Positions 1-9,580 of a DNA stretch of 64,000 nucleotides are shown piece after piece. The stretch covers positions 124,001 through 188,000 of the forward strand of contig NZ_JOMI01000001.1 in NCBI RefSeq assembly GCF_000711235.1, written 5' to 3'. Source of the DNA: Prevotella sp. 10(H). GTDB taxonomy: Bacteria; Bacteroidota; Bacteroidia; Bacteroidales; Dysgonomonadaceae. Numbering within the stretch: position 1 is the first letter of the stretch; the number at the start of each line of letters is the position of its first letter. The position numbers were made by a program, and so were the translations under genes. The notes under the pieces are model-generated. The model did no database searches, was not told the DNA's origin, and saw only the letters and a list, made by a program, of their open reading frames with translations.

Positions 1-1335
1 TTTGTTGTTATTGTTTATATTCCGACTATCGTTATCGCTGTGATTGCCTTTAAGAGAGGGGTAAGAAACGAAGGCTCTTTTCGTCGTAAATTCTTTTTTT
101 CAGGCATCATTATCATGGTATCGTCATACGTCTTATGTTTCTTTGCCAAGAATGAGAATACCGGAAATTTTACATTTCATCAGGATGTATATCCGGTCAA
201 TATATTTTACAATCTTGATTTTGCTGCGAATAAATGGAAACGCAGCTGTAATTATCCGGTAACTTCTAAAGACTTTACTTTCAATGCCCGAAAAGTAAAA
301 GAAGCCGGACAAAGGGAAATATATGTTTTGGTAGTAGGTGAAACAGGCCGGGCCGAAAACTGGGGGCTCTATGGTTACGAACGCAATACCACCCCTTATC
401 TGGCAAAAGATACGAATATCGTCTTTTTCAAGGATGCAATTACACAATCGAATACCACCCATAAGAGTGTCCCGATAATTATGTCGGCGGCATCAGCTGA
501 AAACTATGATGTGATATATCAACAGAAAAGTATTATCGAAGCATTTAAGGAAGTCGGATTCACAACAGCTTTTATTTCCAACCAGTCGGCAAACCGTACA
601 TTTACAGATTACTTTGCTCAGGAAGCCGATTTTGTCCATTATTACCGTTATGCAAATGACCGGATAAATAATTACGATGAAGCTTTATTGCCTAAATTCA
701 GGCATTATATCGATTCTGTTAAAGGAAATCTGTTTATTATACTTCATACTTACGGGTCACATTTTAATTATAAAGAGCGTTATCCGGAAAATTTTGCTAA
801 ATTCACGCCGGATAATGTAGAAGAAATCAGCCGGACCGAAAGGCAAATGCTCGTGAATGCTTATGATAACACGATACTATATACGGACAATTTTCTTCAT
901 AGCGTGACAGAGATATTAACAGAAACAGGCGCCTGCTCGGGAATGTATTATGCATCGGATCACGGGGAAGATATTCAGGATGATAAGCGAAAACGCTTTT
1001 TGCATGCCTCGCCTAATCCGACTTTCTATCAGTTGAAAATACCTATGCTTTTATGGTTTTCACCTGTTTATAAAGAAAATTATCCGTGGAAAACGAGAAA
1101 TGCTGTAAATAATAGTTCCAAGCCTGTTGCCACAAATGCTGCATTCCATACAGTTCTCGACATGGCCAATATAGAAACGAGCTATCTGGATGCCGACTTA
1201 TCACTGGTAGATAAAAGGTTTAAAACGACAAAAAGGATGTATCTGAGCGACCATGACAACCCGATTTCTTTCTATAATGCAGGCCTGAAGAAAGAAGATA
1301 AAAAGATGATAGAAGAAAGGAATATGTTTCATTAA
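1..1335 (+). CDS. Phosphoethanolamine-transferase-like membrane sulfatase-fold enzyme, 5' end outside window
   Basis: The reading frame is open to base 1, so the N-terminus and most membrane segments are missing; the visible part begins in a hydrophobic stretch. The catalytic domain carries the EptA-type signature VVGETGRAENW followed by GYERNTTPYL. A Thr/Ser-rich segment (SNTTHKSVP) sits at the usual position of the nucleophilic threonine, and DHGED is the C-terminal metal-ligand motif. Known members transfer phosphoethanolamine from phosphatidylethanolamine to lipid A or other glycans on the periplasmic face of the inner membrane. The exact acceptor cannot be read here. The next gene follows after 12 bases and is probably cotranscribed. 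Confidence 0.85.
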   Translation, partial: FVVIVYIPTIVIAVIAFKRGVRNEGSFRRKFFFSGIIIMVSSYVLCFFAKNENTGNFTFHQDVYPVNIFYNLDFAANKWKRSCNYPVTSKDFTFNARKVKEAGQREIYVLVVGETGRAENWGLYGYERNTTPYLAKDTNIVFFKDAITQSNTTHKSVPIIMSAASAENYDVIYQQKSIIEAFKEVGFTTAFISNQSANRTFTDYFAQEADFVHYYRYANDRINNYDEALLPKFRHYIDSVKGNLFIILHTYGSHFNYKERYPENFAKFTPDNVEEISRTERQMLVNAYDNTILYTDNFLHSVTEILTETGACSGMYYASDHGEDIQDDKRKRFLHASPNPTFYQLKIPMLLWFSPVYKENYPWKTRNAVNNSSKPVATNAAFHTVLDMANIETSYLDADLSLVDKRFKTTKRMYLSDHDNPISFYNAGLKKEDKKMIEERNMFH

Positions 1336-1347
1336 TTAAACTAAGAT

Positions 1348-2313
1348 ATGACACAACTACTTAGAAAAACCACACTGTTCGCTATTACAGGATTAATGCC
1401 CCTGATTACCCTATTCGCCCAGAATGAAACTGTTGAGCTTATCCCGTTCGGCAATATGGACAAATGGATGGTAAGACAGATAAAAGAATCGAGAATGATA
1501 GGCGGTAATACCAAATACTTATATGAAATAACATCGGGTGACACCCTCAAAGACGTGGCCTACAAAAACACCGTATCTCCATGGGCTAATTCGTCTGTGC
1601 TTGCTAAAGTAAAAACGATAACTAAAGGCAGCGTAACCGTTTTCCCTGAGAAAAGAGATAACGGATTTTGTGCAAGACTGGAAACAAGAATCGAAAAAGT
1701 TACAGTACTCGGTATGATCGATATCAATGTACTGGCCAGCGGCACCATTTTCCTCGGAGAAATGCTGGAACCGATAAAAGATACGAATAATCCCCAGTCG
1801 AAACTGGTAACAGGTATACCCTTTACAAAACGGCCAAAGGCAATGCAATACGACTATAAAGTAACTACAGGAGGTAATTGTGTGCAGGCAACAGGCTTCA
1901 GCAAACAAAAGAAGCTCGATAAGAAAGATATGGCCGAAGTCCAGATCCTGCTTCAAAACCGATGGGAAGACGCAGACGGAAATATATACGCCAAGCGTGT
2001 AGGAACAGGATGGGAACGTTTCGACAAATCGGTTCCTAACTGGCAAAACGGTCACAGGTTGGAAATCCAATACGGAAATATTTCGTCTAAAAGTACATTC
2101 GCTCCATACATGGGATTGAAAAACCAAGAAGAAACCTATTATTATACCCGCAACAGTAAAGGGAAGATGGTTCCGATCCGCGAAGCATCATGGGGGCTGC
2201 CCACCGACAAAGTTACTCATCTTATCGTCCAATTCTCATCCAGCAACGGTGGCGCGTATACGGGAAGTATCGACAGCCGATTATGGATTGATAATGTAGG
2301 TCTTGTGTATTGA
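1348..2313 (+). CDS. Secreted PCMD-domain (putative carbohydrate metabolism domain) protein
   Basis: 321 aa with an N-terminal signal peptide that probably ends near LFAQ. The middle and C-terminal parts resemble the Bacteroidetes PCMD beta-sandwich family: a segment 'GIPFTKRPKAMQYDYKV' of the type that describes fitted sandwich strands, and a C-terminal 'SRLWIDNVGLVY' strand typical of jelly-roll domains. No catalytic residues can be assigned. It lies 12 bases downstream of the phosphoethanolamine-transferase-like gene and ends at a strong terminator, so the two genes may form the end of one operon acting at the cell envelope. Family assignment is by pattern only and moderately sure. Confidence 0.6.
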   Translation: MTQLLRKTTLFAITGLMPLITLFAQNETVELIPFGNMDKWMVRQIKESRMIGGNTKYLYEITSGDTLKDVAYKNTVSPWANSSVLAKVKTITKGSVTVFPEKRDNGFCARLETRIEKVTVLGMIDINVLASGTIFLGEMLEPIKDTNNPQSKLVTGIPFTKRPKAMQYDYKVTTGGNCVQATGFSKQKKLDKKDMAEVQILLQNRWEDADGNIYAKRVGTGWERFDKSVPNWQNGHRLEIQYGNISSKSTFAPYMGLKNQEETYYYTRNSKGKMVPIREASWGLPTDKVTHLIVQFSSSNGGAYTGSIDSRLWIDNVGLVY

Positions 2314-2330
2314 TTATCACATATTTATAT

Positions 2331-2363
2331 AAAAAATGGCTGGAGAATATCCAGCCATTTTTT
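2331..2363. terminator. Bidirectional intrinsic terminator between convergent genes
   Basis: A perfect 14-bp inverted repeat (2331-2344 with 2350-2363) around a 5-base loop, with A-run on the left and T-run on the right, so it can stop transcription from both the plus-strand PCMD gene and the minus-strand nitroreductase gene. Confidence 0.9.
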
Positions 2364-2379
2364 ATTTCTCTTCTCATTT

Positions 2380-2979
2380 TTACTTTATATATCCCACAGC
2401 TTGAGTCAATACAACTTCCTGCTTATCCGTCAGTTTCATAACATTTTGCAGGTCAGGCCTTTTAAATGAACCGCGGGCAACTGCGCCAAGCCCCGCAGAT
2501 GCACAGTACAAGTATACATTCTGTACAGAAAAACCAGCTGCGATCAATCCGGCATCGCGGCTGTTCTTATCCAGATTGATTACATAAATAAGTGATAATG
2601 CAGCACTTCCCGTAATATTCGGTTGCCCGAGAGCCGCACAAAAATCACCTTTCTGTTTCATTATCAGTTTATTTTCTTTTGCATCATAGAAATAGATTCC
2701 GGTACTCAACATCACATATACATCCAATTCCTGCCTGTTCTGGGAGGAAGGTACAGTACGTTTATCTTCCCTGTTAAAACCATATGCCGCCCAAAGCATA
2801 TCGGATAAAGTCTGAGCCGGCAAATCCTTTTTTACAAAATTTCGGTTCGACTGACGTTCGTTCAATGCATCCATCAATGGCTTACCGCCTGTCCGTGTGG
2901 GAGTAACCAATTGAATATCTTGCGCCGTGGCAAAAATAAAAGAGCACAGCAAAACAATAAGTAATAATCCTTTGTTCAT
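2380..2979 (-). CDS. Exported SagB-type nitroreductase family protein
   Basis: 199 aa from the ATG at 2979; an in-frame TTG two codons upstream is less likely. A signal peptide (residues 1-19, ending ATAQ) is followed by a nitroreductase-like domain: 'NERQSNRNF' is the N-terminal FMN-phosphate-binding Arg/Ser motif, 'MLWAAYGFNR' and 'RTVPSSQNRQELDVYV' are typical SagB/McbC-like blocks, and 'SVQNVYLYCASAGLGAVARG' is the conserved helix near the C-terminus. Family members bind FMN and use NAD(P)H to reduce or oxidise small substrates. Export to the periplasm is unusual for flavoenzymes but common for this Bacteroidetes subgroup. A TATTTTTG-like -7 element lies on the minus strand at 3012-3019. 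Confidence 0.85.
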   Translation of the reverse strand: MNKGLLLIVLLCSFIFATAQDIQLVTPTRTGGKPLMDALNERQSNRNFVKKDLPAQTLSDMLWAAYGFNREDKRTVPSSQNRQELDVYVMLSTGIYFYDAKENKLIMKQKGDFCAALGQPNITGSAALSLIYVINLDKNSRDAGLIAAGFSVQNVYLYCASAGLGAVARGSFKRPDLQNVMKLTDKQEVVLTQAVGYIK

Positions 2980-3136
2980 ATACAAACATTAATTTAATTT
3001 TTAACAAAAATCAAAAATAAAGAATATACTGATTCATAGTTCAATATTTGGTTACAAAACGATTATTTTAAATAAAATTCACAACATTACACCGAATGAA
3101 GAGTCTTTGCCGATAGATAGTTTAAGCATATATCAT

Positions 3137-3144
3137 TATCTTTG
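3137..3144 (+). promoter_or_regulatory. Bacteroidetes -7 promoter element for the DUF4105 gene
   Basis: TATCTTTG matches the TAnnTTTG consensus and lies 20 bases before the ATG at 3164. No well-placed -33 TTTG is seen. It falls inside a possible longer reading frame starting at a TTG (3107), which argues for the downstream ATG start. Confidence 0.6.
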
Positions 3145-3163
3145 TAAAGGAAAAATTTTAACA

Positions 3164-4390
3164 ATGAAGAAATTTATCATCCTCATACTTATTATATGCG
3201 GCTTTGCCGTACACGGAAAGGCACAACAGATTCCACGCATTACATTGAGCGACTCGGCAAAAATCAGCCTGTTAACAAATGCCCCTTGGGACGAAGCTGT
3301 TTATTCTCTTTTCGGGCATACATCCATGAGGGTATCCGATCCGTCGCAAAATATCGATTATGCCTTTAATTTCGGGCTGTTCAATATATCGAAATCTAAT
3401 TTCATACTTCTATTTATACAAGGAAAGACTGATTATATGGTTGCGCCTATCCCGTATGCTCATTATTATAACGAATATAAAGACAGAGGAGTAGGCATTA
3501 TAGAACAGGAATTTAATCTGACACAAAAAGAAAAGCAGGATATATTCGAAGCCTTGCTGATAAACTGTCTGCCGGAGAACAGGGTTTACCGCTACAATTA
3601 TTTCTACGATAATTGCACAACCCGTCCGCGTGATATATTTCAAAAATATATTAACGGTAAAATCAACTATACGCCTACCGACAAGGAGCAAACTTATCGG
3701 GATTTAGTATGGGAATGTACCAAGGAAAAGCAATGGTTCAGATTCGGAGTAGATTTGGTAATAGGTGCCGATGCCGATAAAGTGATTACAGACTGGCAGA
3801 AATATTTTCTTCCGCGTTATCTGATGAATGCGTATGAAGGTTCTAATATAACAAATGAGGACGGAACAACAAGAAATACACTTTTATCGACAAAGAAGCT
3901 ACTCGAACCGCTACCATTCGATAAGGATTTTCCTATAACGCCTCTTTGGGCGGGAATCATTTTGCTGGTTGTTAGTGCTCTTATATCATATCTGGCATAT
4001 AAAAAGCAGATGCTTATTTTAGGCAAGGTATTCGATACTTTACTCTTTCTTGTGGCAGGGATTGCAGGCTGCATTATCTTCTTCCTGATGTTCTTTTCAG
4101 AGCATCCTTGCACCAAACCAAACTGGAATATAGTATGGTTAAACCCGCTTCAATTCATAGTTGCATTACTATTCTTTGTAAAATCACTGTCAAAGTGCAT
4201 TTATTACTATCATTTTATTAACTTTGTGGCGCTTTTAGCATTTCTTTTGGCATGGTGTTTGATACCACAGCAATTGGAAATAGCATTCATTCCGTTCATT
4301 TTGTCCATAGGGCTCAGATCGTTTATGAATATCGCACAACAAAAAAAGTTAAAGAAAAAGGCTGATTACAGCCTACCTAAAGCAAGATGA
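3164..4390 (+). CDS. DUF4105 (Lnb N-terminal periplasmic-like) membrane protein
   Basis: 408 aa. A signal peptide is followed by a periplasmic DUF4105 domain with the recognisable blocks 'APWDEAVYSLFGHTSMRV', 'DYAFNFGLFN' and 'YFYDNCTTRPRD' (conserved Asn-Cys-Thr-Thr and Arg). This domain is fused to about five C-terminal transmembrane helices from residue 260 onward. Cys and His residues in this family are compatible with a papain-like peptidase or acyl-transfer active site, but no activity is established. The stop codon overlaps the start of the next gene by four bases (ATGA), so translation of the two is probably coupled and their products may work together in the envelope. The start was chosen because a promoter element lies inside the longer frame. 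Confidence 0.8.
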   Translation: MKKFIILILIICGFAVHGKAQQIPRITLSDSAKISLLTNAPWDEAVYSLFGHTSMRVSDPSQNIDYAFNFGLFNISKSNFILLFIQGKTDYMVAPIPYAHYYNEYKDRGVGIIEQEFNLTQKEKQDIFEALLINCLPENRVYRYNYFYDNCTTRPRDIFQKYINGKINYTPTDKEQTYRDLVWECTKEKQWFRFGVDLVIGADADKVITDWQKYFLPRYLMNAYEGSNITNEDGTTRNTLLSTKKLLEPLPFDKDFPITPLWAGIILLVVSALISYLAYKKQMLILGKVFDTLLFLVAGIAGCIIFFLMFFSEHPCTKPNWNIVWLNPLQFIVALLFFVKSLSKCIYYYHFINFVALLAFLLAWCLIPQQLEIAFIPFILSIGLRSFMNIAQQKKLKKKADYSLPKAR

Positions 4391-5976
4391 TAAGAATAAT
4401 AACCTCACTGGTAGCAGTACTGACTATTACATCTGTTCAGGCGCAGACAACTGTGCGTGAAACGCCTAAATTGGTAATAGGTATAACTATAGATCAGCTC
4501 AGAGGCGATTATCTGGAGCTTTTCCGCAATAACTTTACCGAGAGAGGTTTTAAACGCCTTCTCAATGAAGGACTTGTATACCAGAATATTAAATTTGATT
4601 TCCCTTACCTCGACGATGCTTCGGCCATTGCAACCATATATACGGGAACAACGCCGTTTTATCATGGCATTGTAGGTAATAAGAAATACTTCGCTGCGAA
4701 AGATGAAGAAACTTTCACTTTTTCCGACCCTAACTATCTGGGAAATTATACGGAAGACAAAGTATCGCCTTTGGCCCTCAAAACATCTACTATAACAGAT
4801 GAATTGAAACTGGCTACAAAGGGAACATCCGACGTATACTCTTTTGCTCCGCAGATATCTCAGGCGCTGATTACAGCCGGATTGAGAGGGAATGCAGCAT
4901 ACTGGGTCGATGATTACACTGGTAAGTGGGCTACTTCAACCTATTATAAGAACTTTTACTGGACTGTAGATCAGGAAAATCGCAGCAATAACGATTTTTC
5001 GGTAAAAGCATGGGATATGCGCTGGACTCCGTTATTAAGTACCGGAGACTACAAGGCATTCCCGTATGTAGAAAATAAATCACCGTTTTCACATCACACA
5101 GGAGTCGATAAAGCCACATATCAGTTGGCTAAGACCATGCCTGTAGTAAATGAAAATGTATCGTCTACTGCTCTTACTGTACTTTCGAAGGCTGAATTAG
5201 GGAAACGTACAAGCCCTGATTTTCTTTCTATGACGTTCTATGCTGGTAATTATCCGAATGTAAATACGGATTATTCCTTCGAAATTCAGGATGTTTATAT
5301 CCGCCTCGACAGGGAAATAGAGAAATTGCTGGATGAAGTAGAAAAATCGGTAGGTCTGAAAAATACACTGATATTCGTTTCTTCGACAGGATATTTTAAT
5401 TCCAACGAGATATCCTATACATCGGAACAGAATATTCCTGAGAACAAATTCTATATTAATCGTTGCGAAGCGTTGCTCAATATGTATCTCATGGCCATTT
5501 ACGGCAGGGATAATAAATGGGTGAATAAGTTTCACAACGGACAGGTATACCTGAACAGGGAACTGATAAAGCAAAAGCAAATATCACTGCAGGAAATACA
5601 GGACAAGGCAGCCGAATTCATTTCAGAATTTACGGGTGTACAGGAAGTATATACTTCTTATCAGATACAGCATGGGCAATGGAATCCTGTAATGGAATAT
5701 TACAAAAACGGATACACCAAGGAAACATCCGGTGACCTGTTTGTGGAAATACAGCCGGGATACAAAATTGTAAATGAGCCTGACCCTACCTTTAAGGAAA
5801 AGCAGGTTCGCAACAATGCGGTGATTTGCCCTGTTATATTCTTCGGAAACGGTATAAAAGCCGAAAGAATAAAAAGAACAATAAAAGCTACAGAAATAGC
5901 GCCGACCGTATCGTATATTATGCGCATACGTTCACCGAATGCAGCCCGGGAAGAAGCATTATCAGAATTACTCTAA
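4387..5976 (+). CDS. Alkaline-phosphatase/NPP-fold protein with degenerate active site
   Basis: 529 aa, signal peptide (to about residue 20), then an alkaline phosphatase superfamily fold like Bacteroidetes PafA/NPP proteins. The fold-defining blocks are present: '[14 protein letters not shown]', '[15 protein letters not shown]', '[17 protein letters not shown]', '[10 protein letters not shown]' and '[10 protein letters not shown]'. The catalytic positions appear lost, however. The nucleophilic Thr position reads Asp77 and the following His position reads Ile81. The D-x-x-x-H zinc motif reads F-Y-A-G-N (284-288), the 'ADHG' motif reads STG (333-335), and the last His motif is absent. Only the first Asp (D36) remains. 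I infer a non-enzymatic, possibly binding or chaperone role. It is coupled to the DUF4105 gene (4-base overlap) and lies 43 bases upstream of secA. Confidence 0.8.
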   Translation: MIRIITSLVAVLTITSVQAQTTVRETPKLVIGITIDQLRGDYLELFRNNFTERGFKRLLNEGLVYQNIKFDFPYLDDASAIATIYTGTTPFYHGIVGNKKYFAAKDEETFTFSDPNYLGNYTEDKVSPLALKTSTITDELKLATKGTSDVYSFAPQISQALITAGLRGNAAYWVDDYTGKWATSTYYKNFYWTVDQENRSNNDFSVKAWDMRWTPLLSTGDYKAFPYVENKSPFSHHTGVDKATYQLAKTMPVVNENVSSTALTVLSKAELGKRTSPDFLSMTFYAGNYPNVNTDYSFEIQDVYIRLDREIEKLLDEVEKSVGLKNTLIFVSSTGYFNSNEISYTSEQNIPENKFYINRCEALLNMYLMAIYGRDNKWVNKFHNGQVYLNRELIKQKQISLQEIQDKAAEFISEFTGVQEVYTSYQIQHGQWNPVMEYYKNGYTKETSGDLFVEIQPGYKIVNEPDPTFKEKQVRNNAVICPVIFFGNGIKAERIKRTIKATEIAPTVSYIMRIRSPNAAREEALSELL

Positions 5977-6019
5977 GATTATTAAAAACAATAAACAGAA
6001 AAAAATAAAAACTAAATAT

Positions 6020-9000
6020 ATGGGATTCGCTGATATTTTATCATCATTATTCGGAAACAAATCTCAACGCGACTTAAAGGAGATTAATCCGTATGTAGAC
6101 CGCATTAAGGCTGCATATCCGTCGATAGAAAAACTTTCACACGACGAATTGCGTGCCAAGACTGCCGAAATCAGACAACAGGTGCAGGACTATGTAGCTA
6201 CAGAAAAAAACAGAATAGAAGAACTCAAAGCCAGCGTGGAATCGATGGAAATCGACCAACGTGAAGAAGTTTGGGCAGAAGTAGATAAACTGGAGAAAGA
6301 AGTAACAGACAAATACGAAGAAGTTCTCGAACAAGTACTTCCCGAAGTATTTTCAATAGTAAAAGAAACAGCACGCCGTTTTACGCAAAATGAAGAAGTG
6401 GTAGTTACCGCCACAGATTTTGACCGCGAACTTGCAGAAACACACGACTTTGTTTCCATTGATGGCGATAAAGCAATTTATTACAACCATTGGGTAGCCG
6501 GAGGAAATGACATTGTATGGGATATGATTCATTACGATGTACAGCTGTTCGGTGGTGTCGTTCTACATAAAGGTAAAATTGCCGAAATGGCTACGGGTGA
6601 AGGTAAAACCCTTGTAGGTACACTTCCTGTGTTCCTGAATGCCCTTACCGGAAACGGAGTACATGTGGTTACGGTGAATGATTATCTGGCAAAACGTGAC
6701 TCGGAATGGATGGGGCCTATCTATATGTTCAACGGGCTGTCTGTCGATTGTATCGATAAACATCAGCCGAACTCGGAAGGACGCCGCAAAGCATATCAGG
6801 CAGATATTACATTCGGTACGAATAATGAATTCGGCTTCGACTATCTGCGTGACAATATGGCTATTAATCCGTCAGACCTTGTACAGCGTAAACATAATTA
6901 TGCAATTGTCGACGAGGTTGACTCCGTATTGATCGATGATGCCCGTACACCGCTAATTATATCCGGACCGATACCGAAAGGCGAACAACAATTATTTGAA
7001 GAGTTTCGTCCGCGTGTAGAAATTATAGTGAAAGCACAACGCGACCTCTGTACAAAATTGCTTGCTGAAGCCAAAGCAAAAATGGCATCGGAAGATAAGA
7101 AGGAACAGGAAGAAGGTAGCTTATTGCTATACCGTTCATTCAAAGGGCTTCCTAAGAATAAACCGCTTATCAAATTCCTCAGTGAGCCGGGTGTAAAAGC
7201 ATCTATGTTAAAGACTGAGGAGCATTATATGTCTGAACAAATGCGTAATATGCATATTGTTACAGATGATTTATATTTTGTTATCGATGAAAAGAATAAT
7301 AGTATCGAGTTAACGGATAAAGGTATCGACCTGCTTACAGGTAACTCCGATGACCCGTTATTCTTTGTATTACCTGATATAGGTGCTCAGCTTTCCGAAC
7401 TTGAAAACGAATCTGTATCTGATAGCGATAAAGCGCAGAAGAAAGATGAGTTGATGCAGAATTATTCTATCAAATCGGAACGTGTACATACTGTCAATCA
7501 ATTACTGAAAGCATATGCATTATTCGAAAAAGATGATGAATATGTTGTTATGGACAACAAGGTAATGATTGTGGACGAGCAAACCGGACGTATCATGGAT
7601 GGCCGTCGCTACTCGGATGGTCTACATCAGGCGATAGAAGCTAAAGAACGCGTAAAGGTAGAAGCTGCTACACAGACATTTGCAACTATTACCCTGCAAA
7701 ACTATTTCCGTATGTACCACAAACTGTCGGGTATGACCGGTACAGCCGAAACGGAAGCAGGCGAGTTGTGGAACATCTACAAACTGGATGTAGTTGTAAT
7801 CCCTACCAACAGGCCGATTGCACGTAAGGATATGAACGACCGTATCTACAAGACGAAGCGTGAAAAATATACCGCAGTTATCCACGAAATTGAAGAGCTT
7901 GTAAATCAAGGTCGCGCCGTACTTGTAGGTACTACTTCGGTAGAGATATCCGAACTATTGAGTAAGATGCTTACCATGCGTAAGATAAAACATAATGTAC
8001 TGAATGCGAAATTGCACCAACGTGAGGCAGAAGTAGTGGCGCTTGCCGGACAGCCGGGAGCAGTTACCATTGCTACCAATATGGCCGGTCGTGGTACCGA
8101 CATCAAGTTGGCGCCAAGTGTAAAAGAAGCAGGTGGTTTGGCAATTATCGGTACTGAAAGACATGAATCGCGCCGTGTTGACCGCCAGTTGCGTGGTCGT
8201 GCCGGACGTCAGGGTGACCCGGGTTCATCTGTATTCTATATCTCGCTGGAAGACGATTTGATGCGTCTGTTCGCATCGGAACGTATTGCCGGAATGATGG
8301 ACCGTATGGGTTTCAAAGAAGGTGAAATGCTTGAGCATAACATGCTTAGCAAGTCTGTAGAGCGTGCTCAGAAGAAGGTGGAAGAAAATAACTTCGGTAT
8401 CCGTAAACGTTTGCTGGAATATGACGATGTGATGAACTCGCAGCGTGAAGTTATCTATAAACGTCGCCGTCATGCCCTTATGGGTGAGCGTATCGGTATC
8501 GATATTGTAAATATGCTTTACGATACATCAACAAGCCTTGTAGAGCAATATGCCGATGATCTCGATTATGAAGGACTGAAGATAGATTTACTTCGTTTAT
8601 TTGCTACAGAAGCGCCATTCGACGAAGCTACCTTCCGCAATATGAAATCGGATACGATGACAGACCAGATTTATGACAAAGCTGTTCAGAACTTCAAACA
8701 GAAAATGGATCGTCTTGCCGAAATAGCTAATCCGGTTATCAAACAGGTGTATGAAGAGCAGGGAGATAAATTTGAAAATATATTGATCCCGATTACAGAC
8801 GGTAAACGTGTCTACAATATATCCTGCAATCTGAAAGAGGCATATGACAGCCAATCAAAAGATATTATCAAAGCATTCGAGAAAGCAATTGTACTGCATA
8901 CCATAGATGAAGAATGGAAAGAACATCTTCGCGAAATGGACGAACTTCGCCAGTCAGTACAGAATGCAAGTTACGAGCAGAAAGATCCGCTATTGATCTA

Positions 9001-9328
9001 CAAGTTGGAATCATTCAATCTGTTCAAATCTATGCTCAACAGTGTAAATACCAAAGCAGTTACAATTCTTATGCGTGGCCAGATTCCTGTACGCGAACCG
9101 GAACAGGTACGTCAGGCTGCTCCTGAGCAAAAGACAGATTACAGCCGTTACCGTACCGAGCGTAATGAAATGGAAGATGGGGCACCACAAGGGGGTGGAC
9201 AAAGACCGCAACAACAGGGTGCACCTAAAATTTCTCCGGTTCATGTAGACAAGAAACCGGGACGTAACGACCCTTGTTATTGCGGAAGTGGCAAGAAGTA
9301 TAAAAACTGTCACGGAAGGAACGAATAA
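6020..9328 (+). CDS. secA: Preprotein translocase ATPase SecA
   Basis: 1102 aa from the ATG at 6020 ([16 protein letters not shown]); a longer frame from 5939 has no family support. The motor protein couples ATP hydrolysis to pushing unfolded preproteins through SecYEG. Visible motifs: Walker A MATGEGKT (190-197), DEAD-like [20 protein letters not shown] (about 297-316), '[12 protein letters not shown]' and '[15 protein letters not shown]' of nucleotide-binding domain 2. The C-terminal zinc finger C-x-C-x8-C-H (Cys1086, Cys1088, Cys1097, His1098) binds SecB or ribosomes in other species. The length, above the E. coli 901 aa, comes largely from Bacteroidetes-type insertions, including a segment between the DEAD motif and the preprotein cross-linking domain. 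It ends before a strong terminator. Confidence 0.98.
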   Translation: MGFADILSSLFGNKSQRDLKEINPYVDRIKAAYPSIEKLSHDELRAKTAEIRQQVQDYVATEKNRIEELKASVESMEIDQREEVWAEVDKLEKEVTDKYEEVLEQVLPEVFSIVKETARRFTQNEEVVVTATDFDRELAETHDFVSIDGDKAIYYNHWVAGGNDIVWDMIHYDVQLFGGVVLHKGKIAEMATGEGKTLVGTLPVFLNALTGNGVHVVTVNDYLAKRDSEWMGPIYMFNGLSVDCIDKHQPNSEGRRKAYQADITFGTNNEFGFDYLRDNMAINPSDLVQRKHNYAIVDEVDSVLIDDARTPLIISGPIPKGEQQLFEEFRPRVEIIVKAQRDLCTKLLAEAKAKMASEDKKEQEEGSLLLYRSFKGLPKNKPLIKFLSEPGVKASMLKTEEHYMSEQMRNMHIVTDDLYFVIDEKNNSIELTDKGIDLLTGNSDDPLFFVLPDIGAQLSELENESVSDSDKAQKKDELMQNYSIKSERVHTVNQLLKAYALFEKDDEYVVMDNKVMIVDEQTGRIMDGRRYSDGLHQAIEAKERVKVEAATQTFATITLQNYFRMYHKLSGMTGTAETEAGELWNIYKLDVVVIPTNRPIARKDMNDRIYKTKREKYTAVIHEIEELVNQGRAVLVGTTSVEISELLSKMLTMRKIKHNVLNAKLHQREAEVVALAGQPGAVTIATNMAGRGTDIKLAPSVKEAGGLAIIGTERHESRRVDRQLRGRAGRQGDPGSSVFYISLEDDLMRLFASERIAGMMDRMGFKEGEMLEHNMLSKSVERAQKKVEENNFGIRKRLLEYDDVMNSQREVIYKRRRHALMGERIGIDIVNMLYDTSTSLVEQYADDLDYEGLKIDLLRLFATEAPFDEATFRNMKSDTMTDQIYDKAVQNFKQKMDRLAEIANPVIKQVYEEQGDKFENILIPITDGKRVYNISCNLKEAYDSQSKDIIKAFEKAIVLHTIDEEWKEHLREMDELRQSVQNASYEQKDPLLIYKLESFNLFKSMLNSVNTKAVTILMRGQIPVREPEQVRQAAPEQKTDYSRYRTERNEMEDGAPQGGGQRPQQQGAPKISPVHVDKKPGRNDPCYCGSGKKYKNCHGRNE

Positions 9329-9415
9329 ACTGACAATTTCAGCAGTTCGACATTGATATACAAAACGTTAATTTAAGGTTTGTCATCACTTCCGGATTTC
9401 TGATAATCATAATAT

Positions 9416-9456
9416 AAAAAAGCCCGTTGAAAATTACTGTTCAACGGGCTTTTTTG
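9416..9456 (+). terminator. Intrinsic terminator downstream of secA
   Basis: 10-bp perfect GC-containing stem (9421-9430 with 9441-9450), extended by A5/T5 on the flanks, loop of 10 bases, followed by a T-run. Confidence 0.88.
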
Positions 9457-9580
9457 CTGTATTATTATTTTCATAATAGGAAGAAAATTTGTATCTTAGC
9501 ATGTTTTTTGAACACTAGTAAATACCTTATTTCTGAGGTACTTCACAAATATTTGAGAATAAAAATTTTATCTTAAAATA

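Noticed and set aside
1519-2127. 202-codon minus-strand frame opposite the PCMD gene
   Set aside because: Cysteine- and phenylalanine-rich translation without family features, fully inside the plus-strand gene.
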